From contig CAZSMH010000012.1 in NCBI GenBank assembly GCA_964607965.1, positions 1-31,430 of the forward strand: a stretch of DNA of 31,430 nucleotides, in the 5' to 3' direction. The notes below the pieces were generated by a model. The model did no database searches. It was not told the origin of the DNA and saw nothing but the letters and a program-made list of their open reading frames with translations. Below are positions 15,859 to 23,871 of the stretch, one piece after another. Position numbers and translations under genes: made by a program. Numbering within the stretch: position 1 is the first letter of the stretch; each line of letters opens with the position of its first letter. The DNA comes from SZUA-584 sp964607965 (GTDB lineage Bacteria; Bacillota; Clostridia; Christensenellales; SZUA-584).

Positions 15859-16378
15859 CGCAAAACGCGCAGCGGTTTTTGGAGCGCTGCTTGCGCTGTC
15901 TGCCGCATTGGCGGTTGCCGAAAGCATGATAGGCGCGCTTGTGCCTCTGCCTATACCGGGTGTAAAGCTTGGCCTTGCGAATATAGTTTCTATGTTTCTC
16001 TGCTGCTTTTCGCTTTCGTCTGCGCTTATCATAGGCATACTGCGCACGCTGCTTGCATCCTTATTCTTCGGAGGTTTAGGGATGTTTGTATATTCTGCTC
16101 CCGGCGCGCTGCTTAGCACGCTGGCTATGTATTTTGCGCTGCGCTGTTTAAAATCGCTTTCTATTGTAGGCGTTTCAATGATAGGCGCTTGTGTGCATAA
16201 TATGGCACAGGTATTCGCGGCGGTTCTTGTTACGGGAGAGACAGGATTGTTTTTGTACGGGTTTGTGCTGCTTATTGTCGGCGCCGTATCGGGAACCATC
16301 ACAGGAGCAGTGGCAAAGCTTGCATTGCCGCGGGCAGCTGCCGCGCTGAATATGCCTTTAAAAATGGCAGGCTTTTAA
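15848..16378 (+). CDS. Gx transporter family protein (Hpre_diP_synt_I)
   Basis: A 176-residue integral membrane protein with about five helices, annotated elsewhere as Gx transporter or heptaprenyl diphosphate synthase component I. Typical features are the early LVPLPIPGVKLGLANIVSMF stretch and the glycine-rich helices (LASLFFGGLGMFVYSAPGALL). These are distant ECF S-component-like membrane proteins. The start is TTG 15848 with GGGGTGG upstream. It is the third gene of the apbE cluster and resembles EetB of extracellular electron transfer loci, to the best of my recall. The substrate is unknown. Confidence 0.85.
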   Translation: MRNNAKRAAVFGALLALSAALAVAESMIGALVPLPIPGVKLGLANIVSMFLCCFSLSSALIIGILRTLLASLFFGGLGMFVYSAPGALLSTLAMYFALRCLKSLSIVGVSMIGACVHNMAQVFAAVLVTGETGLFLYGFVLLIVGAVSGTITGAVAKLALPRAAAALNMPLKMAGF

Positions 16379-16389
16379 GAGGTGTAATT

Positions 16390-17085
16390 ATGTTTGGTTA
16401 TTTTTCTTTTTTATACTGGGATTGGACTATGCTGCTTATTCTGCCGGGAATCATAGTAGCAATATGGGCGCAGTCCAAAGTTTCGCGCGCGTATAAGACT
16501 TATTCCGGCATAGGGGTTTCAAGCGGCATATCAGGGCGCGAAGCCGCCGCACGCATACTGGCGGCAGGCGGACTTTCAGATGTGCGTATCGAATCGGCGT
16601 CGGGAATGCTGTCTGATAACTACAACCCTAGAAAAAAGACAGTGAATTTATCACAGCCTAATTATTCAGGAAGTTCAATTGCTGCTGTGGCAATAGCGGC
16701 GCACGAATCCGGTCACGCCCTGCAGCACGGCGAAGGTTATTTTCCTCTTTCTATACGAAGCGCTATGGCGCCTGTTATCAGCATCGCTTCTTCGCTCCTG
16801 TGGCCGGTGCTTATAATAGGCATGCTTATGGGTTTTGCCGGTACGCTGACTGTTGCCGTTTATATCTTCCTGGGAATTTTTATTTTCCAGCTTGTAACGC
16901 TGCCCGTGGAGTTTAACGCATCCCGGCGTGCGCTTGCGGCAATTGACGCCCAGCATATTCTAACGGACGAAGAGCGCTACGGTGCAAAGAAAATGCTTAC
17001 CGCCGCCGCACTCACTTATGTTGCGGCCACCCTTGTTACGCTTCTAAATCTGGTGCGGTTTCTTTCATTATCACGGAGAAAATGA
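16390..17085 (+). CDS. YugP-type membrane zinc metallopeptidase
   Basis: A 231-residue membrane protein of the neutral zinc metallopeptidase family (YugP, DUF2268-unrelated). The zincin motif HESGH is present (H105, E106, H109) within AAHESGHALQH, on the cytoplasmic loop between an N-terminal helix (about 8-27) and three later helices (about 124-170 and 200-225). A conserved VEFNASRRAL follows and probably supplies the third ligand. AGAGGTG lies before ATG 16390, eleven bases after the Gx transporter stop, so it may be the last gene of that transcript. No substrate is known. Confidence 0.9.
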   Translation: MFGYFSFLYWDWTMLLILPGIIVAIWAQSKVSRAYKTYSGIGVSSGISGREAAARILAAGGLSDVRIESASGMLSDNYNPRKKTVNLSQPNYSGSSIAAVAIAAHESGHALQHGEGYFPLSIRSAMAPVISIASSLLWPVLIIGMLMGFAGTLTVAVYIFLGIFIFQLVTLPVEFNASRRALAAIDAQHILTDEERYGAKKMLTAAALTYVAATLVTLLNLVRFLSLSRRK

Positions 17086-17086
17086 G

Positions 17087-17151
17087 TTTGCAGCTGCAAA
17101 TAAACCTATTGCTATTGCTGCTTTTATTCAGAACCGGCATTGCTGCTTTTA
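17087..17151. repeat. Palindrome and 13-bp direct repeats upstream of the tkt promoter
   Basis: TTTGCAGCTGCAAA (17087-17100) is a perfect 14-bp palindrome just after the metallopeptidase stop. ATTGCTGCTTTTA then occurs twice (17114-17126 and 17139-17151), 25 bases apart. They end 18 bases before the tkt -35 box. No T run follows the palindrome, so it is not a terminator. Possible regulator sites; could also be chance. Confidence 0.35.
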
Positions 17152-17169
17152 CTGCAGGTGGTTTTATTG

Positions 17170-17198
17170 TTGTTAAATTGTCATTATGGCACTATAAT
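17170..17198 (+). promoter_or_regulatory. Sigma-A type promoter of transketolase
   Basis: TTGTTA (17170-17175) and a perfect TATAAT (17193-17198) are 17 bases apart. Predicted +1 is near 17205, leaving a leader of about 50 bases with a strong AGGAGG site before tkt. Confidence 0.7.
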
Positions 17199-17255
17199 AT
17201 CAGTTATAGAAAAGATTAAAATGGGTAACCGTAGTATAAAACAGGAGGGTATATA

Positions 17256-19238
17256 ATGAACAAGACGGAAAACCTGACAATTAACACTATGCGAATACTG
17301 GCGGCTGAAGGCGTGCAGAAAGCCAACAGCGGACATCCCGGTCTGCCGCTGGGGGCAGCGCCAATGGCTTATACTCTGTTTGCGCGGCACTTGAAACATA
17401 ATCCTAAATGCCCGGACTGGCCGGACAGAGACAGGTTTGTGCTGTCGGCAGGCCACGGCTCAATGCTGCTTTACTCTCTGCTTCATGTTTTCGGATATGA
17501 TGTAAGTATTGAGGATATAAAAGAATTTCGCCAATATGGTTCAAAAACAGCCGGTCATCCGGAGCACGGCCATCTGCCCGGTATCGAGACTACAACCGGT
17601 CCGCTAGGCCAGGGAATTGCCAACGCCGTGGGGATGGCAATGGCGGAATCTCATCTTGCCGCCGTATTCAACAAGGAAGGTTTCCCTGTGGTTGACCATT
17701 ATACATATGCGCTCTCTGGCGACGGCTGCCTTATGGAGGGCGTGGCCTCCGAAGCCTGCTCTTTGGCGGGTACGCTAAAGCTTGGCAAGCTGATACTGCT
17801 ATACGACAGCAACAATATCACAATCGAAGGCTCGACGGATTTTGCTTTTACAGAGGACGTTTCAAAGCGTTTCGAAGCTTACGGCTGGCAGGTACTGTCG
17901 GTAGAAGACGGCAATAACGACATCAACGGAATTTCTGCGGCTATTGCCGCCGCCAAGGCAGAAACTCAAAAACCGTCAATAATAATGATAAGCACCGACA
18001 TCGGCTATGGATGTCCTGCTGTTCAGGGAAGTGCTTCCTGCCACGGAGCGCCTCTGGGAGACGAGAATATAAAGGCTCTTAAGAAGACTTTAAAATGGCC
18101 GTATGAGGAAAGTTTTTTTGTTCCTGATGCTGTAAAAGAAGAAGTAAATAATTTGCAGAAAGGCTTTGAATCAAGCAAAAAAGCCTGGGACGATATGTTC
18201 TGCGAATATAAAAAGGCTCACCCCGATATGGCGGCGCTGTGGAATAAATACTTTAGCCCTATCGGCAGCGATGTGCTGGCTGATAAATCGCTTTACGAGT
18301 TTGAAAAACCGCTGGCTACACGCCAGTCTTCTGGCATTATACTAAACCGGCTTGCCGAAAAACTGCCGGGGCTATTCGGCGGCAGTGCAGACCTTGGTCC
18401 TTCAAATAACTCCGTGCTAAAATCTTCATCGTATTATGCGCCCGATTGCCGCGAAGGCAGAAATGTACATTTCGGCGTACGCGAGTTTGCCATGGCAGCC
18501 ATTGCAAACGGGCTTGCTCTTCACGGAGGCTTAATCCCTTACGTTGCAACGTTCTTTGTGTTTACCGACTATTTAAAAAATGCAGTTCGTATGTCCGCCC
18601 TTATGCAGCTTCCCGTTATATATGTGATGACACATGACAGCATAGGCGTCGGCGAGGACGGACCGACGCACCAGCCTATAGAACAGCTTGCCTGTATGCG
18701 CGCCACTCCCAATACTTTTATGTGGCGTCCGGCAGATTCCAAAGAAACAGCCGCTGCATATATATGTGCGCTTGCCGCCAAAGGCCCGTCGGTAATAGCG
18801 CTTTCACGCCAGACTTTGCCTCTTTATGAGCAGACAAATAAATCAGCGCAAAAAGGTGGATATGTGCTTGCCGACTTCGGTGAAGATCCGGCAGTCGTTC
18901 TTATAGGTACAGGCAGCGAGGTTAAGCTGTGCATGGACGCAGCGAAAAAACTGTGGGACGAAGGTATAAGCGTACGCGTTGTTTCGATGCCCTGCATAGA
19001 GGTTTTTGAGCAGCAGAGCAACTCATATAAACAAAGCGTTCTTCCGGATTCGCTTGACAGGCGCGTAGTCGTTGAGGCCGGCAGCTCGTTTGGCTGGCAT
19101 AAATATGCCGGCCCTAAAGGCGAGATAATTGCGATTGACAGCTTCGGAGCGTCGGGCCCTGCGCCCAAGCTCTTCGAAGCGTTCGGGTTCACTGTAGACA
19201 ACGTAGCGCAAAAGGCTATAGAGGTACTGTCTAAATAA
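17256..19238 (+). CDS. tkt: Transketolase
   Basis: A full-length, single-chain 660-residue transketolase, the thiamine-diphosphate enzyme of the non-oxidative pentose phosphate pathway that transfers two-carbon units between sugar phosphates. Key regions are visible: HPGLPLGAAPMAY with H27 near the start, ETTGPLGQGIANAVGMAM, the thiamine-diphosphate motif beginning GDGCLMEG and ending YDSNN, the pyrimidine-domain DSIGVGEDGPTHQP, and a C-terminal domain with AGSSFGWHKYAG. The fused form is notable because many Clostridia carry split N- and C-terminal subunits. AGGAGG lies 8 bases before ATG 17256. It has its own promoter and a strong terminator and appears monocistronic. Confidence 0.97.
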   Translation: MNKTENLTINTMRILAAEGVQKANSGHPGLPLGAAPMAYTLFARHLKHNPKCPDWPDRDRFVLSAGHGSMLLYSLLHVFGYDVSIEDIKEFRQYGSKTAGHPEHGHLPGIETTTGPLGQGIANAVGMAMAESHLAAVFNKEGFPVVDHYTYALSGDGCLMEGVASEACSLAGTLKLGKLILLYDSNNITIEGSTDFAFTEDVSKRFEAYGWQVLSVEDGNNDINGISAAIAAAKAETQKPSIIMISTDIGYGCPAVQGSASCHGAPLGDENIKALKKTLKWPYEESFFVPDAVKEEVNNLQKGFESSKKAWDDMFCEYKKAHPDMAALWNKYFSPIGSDVLADKSLYEFEKPLATRQSSGIILNRLAEKLPGLFGGSADLGPSNNSVLKSSSYYAPDCREGRNVHFGVREFAMAAIANGLALHGGLIPYVATFFVFTDYLKNAVRMSALMQLPVIYVMTHDSIGVGEDGPTHQPIEQLACMRATPNTFMWRPADSKETAAAYICALAAKGPSVIALSRQTLPLYEQTNKSAQKGGYVLADFGEDPAVVLIGTGSEVKLCMDAAKKLWDEGISVRVVSMPCIEVFEQQSNSYKQSVLPDSLDRRVVVEAGSSFGWHKYAGPKGEIIAIDSFGASGPAPKLFEAFGFTVDNVAQKAIEVLSK

Positions 19239-19246
19239 TGTTGTTT

Positions 19247-19281
19247 AACGCCTTCCGATTATGATGCGGAAGGCGTTTTTT
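19247..19281 (+). terminator. Rho-independent terminator of tkt
   Basis: An 11-bp perfect stem, AACGCCTTCCG (19247-19257) with CGGAAGGCGTT (19267-19277), has a 9-base loop and runs into six T (19276-19281). It begins 8 bases after the tkt stop and lies before the convergent L,D-transpeptidase gene. Confidence 0.95.
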
Positions 19282-19300
19282 ATTTATGAGTATTATCAGT

Positions 19301-20188
19301 TTATGGGAGTATCAAAACCGGCGTCCCTCGGGGACACACAGCCCAAAGTATATCCATAATATCATCATTCACGGCAACGCAGCCTGCCGTCCAGTCACGG
19401 TCGCTGCCATGCCCGTGTATCATTATTTCACCGCCCAAGGGGGTGTCCCAAGAAGGCTTTTCCTTGCTTTCTATTTTGGTTTTAATCCTCTCATATGTGC
19501 GCCTGTCAATACGTCCGTCATCCAGCGCGTCCTGCGCGTCTTGCTTGTTAGGATATGATAGTCCCAGCGATAAATAGAAATTGCTGTTGCTGTTGCGCGA
19601 ACACACGTAATACTCGCCCTCCGGCGTTTTGCCGTCTCCCTCCTTTTGCTTATGCCCCTCAGGAGAAAATCCAAGGCCTACAGGGTAACTGCCGACAAGC
19701 GAATCGCCGTCCCACAGTTCAAGCAGCCTCAAAGACTTTTTTACCACTATTTTTGGATTGTTAAGCTTTGACGGTACAGACTCACGCGGCTTAGGCTCAG
19801 TGTCGCTTAAATAGTCGTTTCGCACATAGCCTGATATATCACCATACTTCACTTTTGACCATCCTTGTACCTCTTGTGTTTTTGTAAGCTGTGTCCCATA
19901 GGACAGGCTGCACAAAATCTGCGAATCAACGTTTGCCTGTGCGCGAACACGCACTCCATCTCCGGATATATAGCAAATGTCATTGTATTCCTGCGTTTGT
20001 AAAGGCGTTTCTAAAGGGGCAGTATGTAAACCGTCATCCGATAACGCAGGCAACGAAACGCTGTCCGTTATTATTGGCTGCTGCTGATTTACCGTTGGCG
20101 TCGGCGACAGTATAGGCTGCCTGTCTGCCCCGCAGCCTGCCACTGCCAGTAGTATAATAACAAAAAATAAAACTTTTTTTGGTTTCAT
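19301..20188 (-). CDS. L,D-transpeptidase (YkuD) lipoprotein with SH3 domain
   Basis: A 295-residue cell-wall enzyme that forms 3-3 crosslinks in peptidoglycan, or has a related murein role. A lipoprotein signal ends in AVAGC (C19). A Pro/Gln-rich linker leads to a bacterial SH3 domain (about 70-128; DGVRVRAQANVDSQIL), then the YkuD domain (about 146-295). The catalytic motif is IMIHGHGSDRDWTAGCVAV with H258/H260 and nucleophile C270. An insertion of about 30 polar residues (215-245) precedes the motif. AGAGG lies before ATG 20188. It begins 33 bases after the second glycosylase gene, so it may share their transcript although the functions look unrelated. Confidence 0.92.
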   Translation of the reverse strand: MKPKKVLFFVIILLAVAGCGADRQPILSPTPTVNQQQPIITDSVSLPALSDDGLHTAPLETPLQTQEYNDICYISGDGVRVRAQANVDSQILCSLSYGTQLTKTQEVQGWSKVKYGDISGYVRNDYLSDTEPKPRESVPSKLNNPKIVVKKSLRLLELWDGDSLVGSYPVGLGFSPEGHKQKEGDGKTPEGEYYVCSRNSNSNFYLSLGLSYPNKQDAQDALDDGRIDRRTYERIKTKIESKEKPSWDTPLGGEIMIHGHGSDRDWTAGCVAVNDDIMDILWAVCPRGTPVLILP

Positions 20189-20221
20189 AGTGCCTCTTGG
20201 TTGTTCGTTTCGGATATTCCG

Positions 20222-20821
20222 TCATTCTTTATAGATGCTTAAATCTTCTAAAAATAATTTTAATGTATTGATATCGTTTTCGTATATCGGTTTTAGCTTA
20301 CTGTTATATATAACGCTTGCGGGATGATAAAGCGGAAATAATGTAAATTTATGCGAAAGCGCAAAAGCATCGGCAGGCACAGCATGGCACTCGCCTATTT
20401 TCTTGTCTTCTCCAAGCAGGCATTTTAGCGGAACGTTCCCCAGCGTTATAACAACTTGCGGGCATATCGCCTCTATTTCCTGCAAAAGATAAGGCAGCAT
20501 TGCTTTTATCTCATCCTTTGCCGGAGGGCGGTTTGAGAGCGTTCCTTTAGCGCTTACAACACAAGGGCGGAATTTTACGACATTGGTTATATATATATCG
20601 CTGCGGCAAAGCCCCAATATGTTAAGAAAGGCATCGAGATTTTTACCGGCACGCCCTACAAAAGGCCGCGAAAGACGCGTTTCTTCCGCTCCCGGCGCTT
20701 CGCCTATAAGCATAATGGCGGCATTTTTTTTGCCTTCACCAAAAACAATGTCCCTTTGCGTTTTGCCGAATTTGCGCGCTTCTATTATTACATCAGAAAA
20801 AATATACTCAAGTTTGTTCAT
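20222..20821 (-). CDS. Uracil-DNA glycosylase family protein lacking Fe-S cysteines
   Basis: A 199-residue member of the family 4/5 uracil-DNA glycosylase superfamily (COG1573). Motif A region GEAPGAEE (40-47), the RPFVGRAGKNLD stretch and the C-terminal HPASVIYN (H166) are kept. All four cluster ligands found in its upstream neighbour are missing: no C-x2-C at the N-terminus (ARKFGK) and F84 in VKFRP where KCRP is normal, with no cysteine at the fourth position. A short insertion (CVVSAKGTLSNRPP) follows. It overlaps the upstream glycosylase gene by 14 bases. It probably arose by duplication and may act on different lesions or serve as a non-catalytic partner; that is inference. Confidence 0.88.
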   Translation of the reverse strand: MNKLEYIFSDVIIEARKFGKTQRDIVFGEGKKNAAIMLIGEAPGAEETRLSRPFVGRAGKNLDAFLNILGLCRSDIYITNVVKFRPCVVSAKGTLSNRPPAKDEIKAMLPYLLQEIEAICPQVVITLGNVPLKCLLGEDKKIGECHAVPADAFALSHKFTLFPLYHPASVIYNSKLKPIYENDINTLKLFLEDLSIYKE

Positions 20822-21386
20822 TTACGCCTGTTTTAATTTCGTCGTATTTTTTACGGATTGCCAGCAAATCTTTATAAGCATCCTTTTTAAGAAGCTCGTT
20901 TCTCAAAAGCGCGGCAGGGTGGAAAGTAGGCATAATATAAAAACCTTTTACTTCATGCCATTCTCCTCTGTCGCGCATTATTTTAATATCCTTGCCTAGA
21001 ATATGCTTAGCCGACACCCGCCCCAGACAAACTATAATGCGAGGCTTTATCAAGGCTACTTGCGAGCGCAGATAACCTATACATGCCGCTGCCTCTTCGG
21101 GTTGCGGATCACGGTTCGAGGGCGGTCTGCATTTAATAATGTTTGCTATATATACATCGTTTCGCGTTAAACCTATGCAGTTAAGCATTTTATCAAGCAG
21201 CTTGCCTGCCTTGCCAACAAACGGACGACCAAGCAGGTCTTCATCCCGTCCGGGGCCTTCGCCGATAAGCATAATGTCCGCTGCCGGATTTCCCTCGCCA
21301 AAAACTGTATTTTGCCTTAATTTATAAAGGCCGCATTGCTGACACTGTGCAACCTCATTTTTCAGCTGTTTTAAGCTTTTATGCAT
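20808..21386 (-). CDS. udg: Type-4 uracil-DNA glycosylase with [4Fe-4S] cluster
   Basis: A 192-residue DNA repair enzyme that removes uracil from DNA. All four iron-sulfur ligands of family 4 are visible: C15-x2-C18 near the N-terminus, C86 in IIKCRPPSNRD and C102 fifteen residues later. Motif A is GEGPGRDED (42-50), with glycine in place of the more usual alanine, and motif B is HPAALLRN with H156. Length is typical. It heads the run udg, Fe-S-less udg, L,D-transpeptidase. ATG 21386 has no Shine-Dalgarno; a near-consensus promoter ends only 6 bases upstream, suggesting a leaderless message. Confidence 0.94.
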   Translation of the reverse strand: MHKSLKQLKNEVAQCQQCGLYKLRQNTVFGEGNPAADIMLIGEGPGRDEDLLGRPFVGKAGKLLDKMLNCIGLTRNDVYIANIIKCRPPSNRDPQPEEAAACIGYLRSQVALIKPRIIVCLGRVSAKHILGKDIKIMRDRGEWHEVKGFYIMPTFHPAALLRNELLKKDAYKDLLAIRKKYDEIKTGVNEQT

Positions 21387-21392
21387 ATATTA

Positions 21393-21421
21393 ATTATACA
21401 GCAGATACCAAATATCATCAA
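21393..21421 (-). promoter_or_regulatory. Promoter of the udg operon, placing +1 at the start codon
   Basis: On the minus strand TTGATG (21421-21416) and a perfect TATAAT (21398-21393) are 17 bases apart. The ATG follows the -10 box after only six bases (TAATAT), so transcription should start within a base or two of the start codon. Confidence 0.65.
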
Positions 21422-21602
21422 GCGTGCTCAATGATTAGAAAGAATGTACGTATTTTATTTATTATTTATAGTATATTCGTATATTTTTGATATGAATTTT
21501 CTATAAAATCGTTTATAATATGGTCAATAGTGATATCATATATCATCATATATACTTGATATAGTTATTTTTATATAGAATATAACAAAAGGGTGCTAGT
21601 TT

Positions 21603-22436
21603 TTGGAACAGATTATCAATGCCATAGCCAACAGCATAACTGAATTCTACTTTACCGACTTAATAGATATAGTTCTTTTATTTGTTGTTATTTACTGGCT
21701 GCTAAAACTGACATCCAAAACGCGTGCGATGCAGGTATTAAAAGGCCTCGGTATAATACTCTTGGCTGCTTGGGTTACCGATTTTTTAGGTCTCGTCGGT
21801 ATTACATGGCTGTTAAATTATGTATTGACTGCCGGCGCAATGGTAATCGTTATACTTTTTCATCCGGAAATCAGGCGGGCTCTTGCGCGTCTGGGGCGCG
21901 GACGGCTTGAGCTTGTTTCATCGCAAATTGGCAATGCTCATGAAAACGTCGAAAACGTTCAAAAAGCAATTTTAAATCTTTCAAAAAAGCGTGTCGGAGC
22001 ACTTATTGTTTTTGAAAGAACTACCGGGCTTAAAGATGTTATCGAGAGCGGTACTCGCATAGGTGCCATAATTTCTTCCGAACTTCTTGAAAACCTTTTT
22101 TTCACCAACTCGCCGTTGCATGACGGCGCGGTTATAATAAGGGACGATATAATAGAAGCAGCCGGATGCTTTTTGCCGTTAAGCGACAATAAACAAATAG
22201 GCCAAGACCTTGGAACAAGGCATCGCGCCGCGCTTGGAGTGTCTGAAATATCAGACAGTGTTACCCTTATAGTATCGGAGGAGACCGGCGTAATATCTCT
22301 CGCGCAAGACGGCAAGCTAATACGGTATCTTGATCCTAAAGCAATAAGAGATCTTCTTGAAGATCTTTACATGGTTAAACAAACGGCAAAACACAAAGGC
22401 CTTCGTCTCAAACGGAAAGGACGTGAGGAGCATTAA
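21603..22436 (+). CDS. cdaA: CdaA, membrane diadenylate cyclase
   Basis: A 277-residue enzyme that makes c-di-AMP from two ATP, the main second messenger for potassium and osmotic homeostasis and wall integrity in Firmicutes. Three membrane helices span about 18-88. The DisA_N/DAC catalytic domain follows with the DGA motif at 174-176 (PLHDGAVII) and GTRHR at 204-208. Length matches CdaA (about 273). The start is TTG 21603 with AAAGGGTG about 7 bases upstream; no in-frame ATG fits. The gene overlaps cdaR, its usual regulator partner. The 216-base divergent region upstream is very AT-rich, with a TATAAT at 21514-21519 but no convincing -35. Confidence 0.97.
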   Translation: MEQIINAIANSITEFYFTDLIDIVLLFVVIYWLLKLTSKTRAMQVLKGLGIILLAAWVTDFLGLVGITWLLNYVLTAGAMVIVILFHPEIRRALARLGRGRLELVSSQIGNAHENVENVQKAILNLSKKRVGALIVFERTTGLKDVIESGTRIGAIISSELLENLFFTNSPLHDGAVIIRDDIIEAAGCFLPLSDNKQIGQDLGTRHRAALGVSEISDSVTLIVSEETGVISLAQDGKLIRYLDPKAIRDLLEDLYMVKQTAKHKGLRLKRKGREEH

Positions 22437-23682
22437 AAAGATATTTGTTTTTTTGTGGAATCTTGTGCGCAAAAATTTAGTGCTCAAAATAATGGCCTTG
22501 CTGTTTGCAGTGATTCTCTGGAGTTACGTGCTGGCGGAGACCAATCCGCAGCGCGAAATTATAGTAGACGATATTCCGGTAAGATATACGAATACTAGCG
22601 AACTTATGTCCAAAGGCTTTGATATATCTGACAGCCTATCAGAGGTTATTGAAAACGTAAATGTTCGTGTTGAAGTAAGACAAAGCGAGTTGAAAGACGT
22701 TTCCAAGGATAATGTCCGGGCATTTGTAGACCTTTCTACGGTTAACAGGAGAGGTTATAATGTATTAACGATTACAGCCCAAACTACGTATGGCCGGGTT
22801 ATCAGTTCTCCTGAAACGGTAACGCTCTATATTGACGACTACGTTACTAAGCAAATCCCTGTCAAATTTGTTGAAGCAGGCTCTGTCGCGCAAGGTTATT
22901 ATGCGGATACTCCCGTAATTAATCCGAATATAATAAACATATCCGGTCCGCGAATAGATGTTGAAAAAGTTACCAATGCTGTATGTGTTGCGGAGCTTGA
23001 CGGTTTAACCGAAGGTTACAGCAGAAGTGTTGACGTTGAATTGCTGGATAAAGAGGGCAATACAGTTGATAAAACATTATTTACCGAATCATCTCCCTCG
23101 GTTATTGTAAGCCTTGACGTTCTCCGCAAAAAAACCGTGCCTATAGATGTTACAGCATCGGTATTCGGCCAGAACGATATCGCTCCCGGATATGAAATCG
23201 TTGATATCGTCTGCTCGCCCAGCGAAGTCGTAATCGCGGGAGAACCTGATATGCTTAAGGATATATCTTCGATAAATCTGGTGCCGTACAATATTAGAAG
23301 CGGAGAAAATGCCAGTGTTGTTGTGCTGCTCGACTATCAGCTGCCTCAAGGTATACGCTTACTTACCCCCGATAAGGCAAGGCTGTTTATTAATATTCGT
23401 GAGAAAATGGAGACCAAAGAGTTTAGAAAAGTCGAGATACGCACCAAAAACCTTGCCGGAGGCAAAACTGCACGTCTTTCCGTAAAATATGTAGATGTTA
23501 CTGTGCTGGCGGGAATCTCGCAGCTACCGTCTCTTCGTTTTGAAGACATAGTCCCGTATGTAAACCTTGAAGGATTGTCTGAAGGCACTTATTCTCTTGA
23601 TGTAAGATTCGATCTTCCTTTGGGGTTTGCGGACAATAATTTTTCGTCCAGCGTATCCATGGTGACTGTTACAATTAGCTAA
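22423..23682 (+). CDS. cdaR: CdaR (YbbR-domain regulator of CdaA)
   Basis: A protein of about 419 residues with one N-terminal membrane helix (IMALLFAVILWSYVLA) and an extracytoplasmic array of YbbR domains, apparently four, with repeated elements such as IPVRYTN, IPVKFVEAG and VPIDVTAS. CdaR binds CdaA and modulates c-di-AMP synthesis. The frame is open from a TTG at 22357, but that would put 80 bases inside cdaA. I favour GTG 22423 with GGAAAGGA just upstream and a 14-base overlap; this start is uncertain. In most Firmicutes glmM follows cdaA-cdaR; here it does not, and the next gene is an unrelated P-loop ATPase after a gap of 189 bases. Confidence 0.92.
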   Translation: MRSIKKIFVFLWNLVRKNLVLKIMALLFAVILWSYVLAETNPQREIIVDDIPVRYTNTSELMSKGFDISDSLSEVIENVNVRVEVRQSELKDVSKDNVRAFVDLSTVNRRGYNVLTITAQTTYGRVISSPETVTLYIDDYVTKQIPVKFVEAGSVAQGYYADTPVINPNIINISGPRIDVEKVTNAVCVAELDGLTEGYSRSVDVELLDKEGNTVDKTLFTESSPSVIVSLDVLRKKTVPIDVTASVFGQNDIAPGYEIVDIVCSPSEVVIAGEPDMLKDISSINLVPYNIRSGENASVVVLLDYQLPQGIRLLTPDKARLFINIREKMETKEFRKVEIRTKNLAGGKTARLSVKYVDVTVLAGISQLPSLRFEDIVPYVNLEGLSEGTYSLDVRFDLPLGFADNNFSSSVSMVTVTIS

Positions 23683-23815
23683 GCACGGGCTTCGCCTTTC
23701 TCATATTTAAAACAAAATTACAATTTTAAAATCCGCCGCAAGTATGATAAACTATACTGATATTTGGGCGGAGTATTGTATTATATCGTTTTATGTGATA
23801 TTACTTTGGACAGAA

Positions 23816-23830
23816 ATGCGCTTTGCGCAT
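23816..23830. repeat. Inverted repeat upstream of the P-loop ATPase gene
   Basis: ATGCGC and GCGCAT flank TTT, forming a perfect 15-bp odd palindrome. It lies between a possible -35 (TTGGAC, 23806-23811) and -10 (TAAACT, 23830-23835) for the downstream gene. An operator role is possible but untested. Confidence 0.3.
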
Positions 23831-23871
23831 AAACTATATACGAAACGGCGTTTGTAATGATTGGGGGGGTA

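Noticed and set aside
23684..23705. Terminator after cdaR (GGGCTTCGCC)
   Set aside because: The stem is three to four pairs with a broken T tract; too weak to call.
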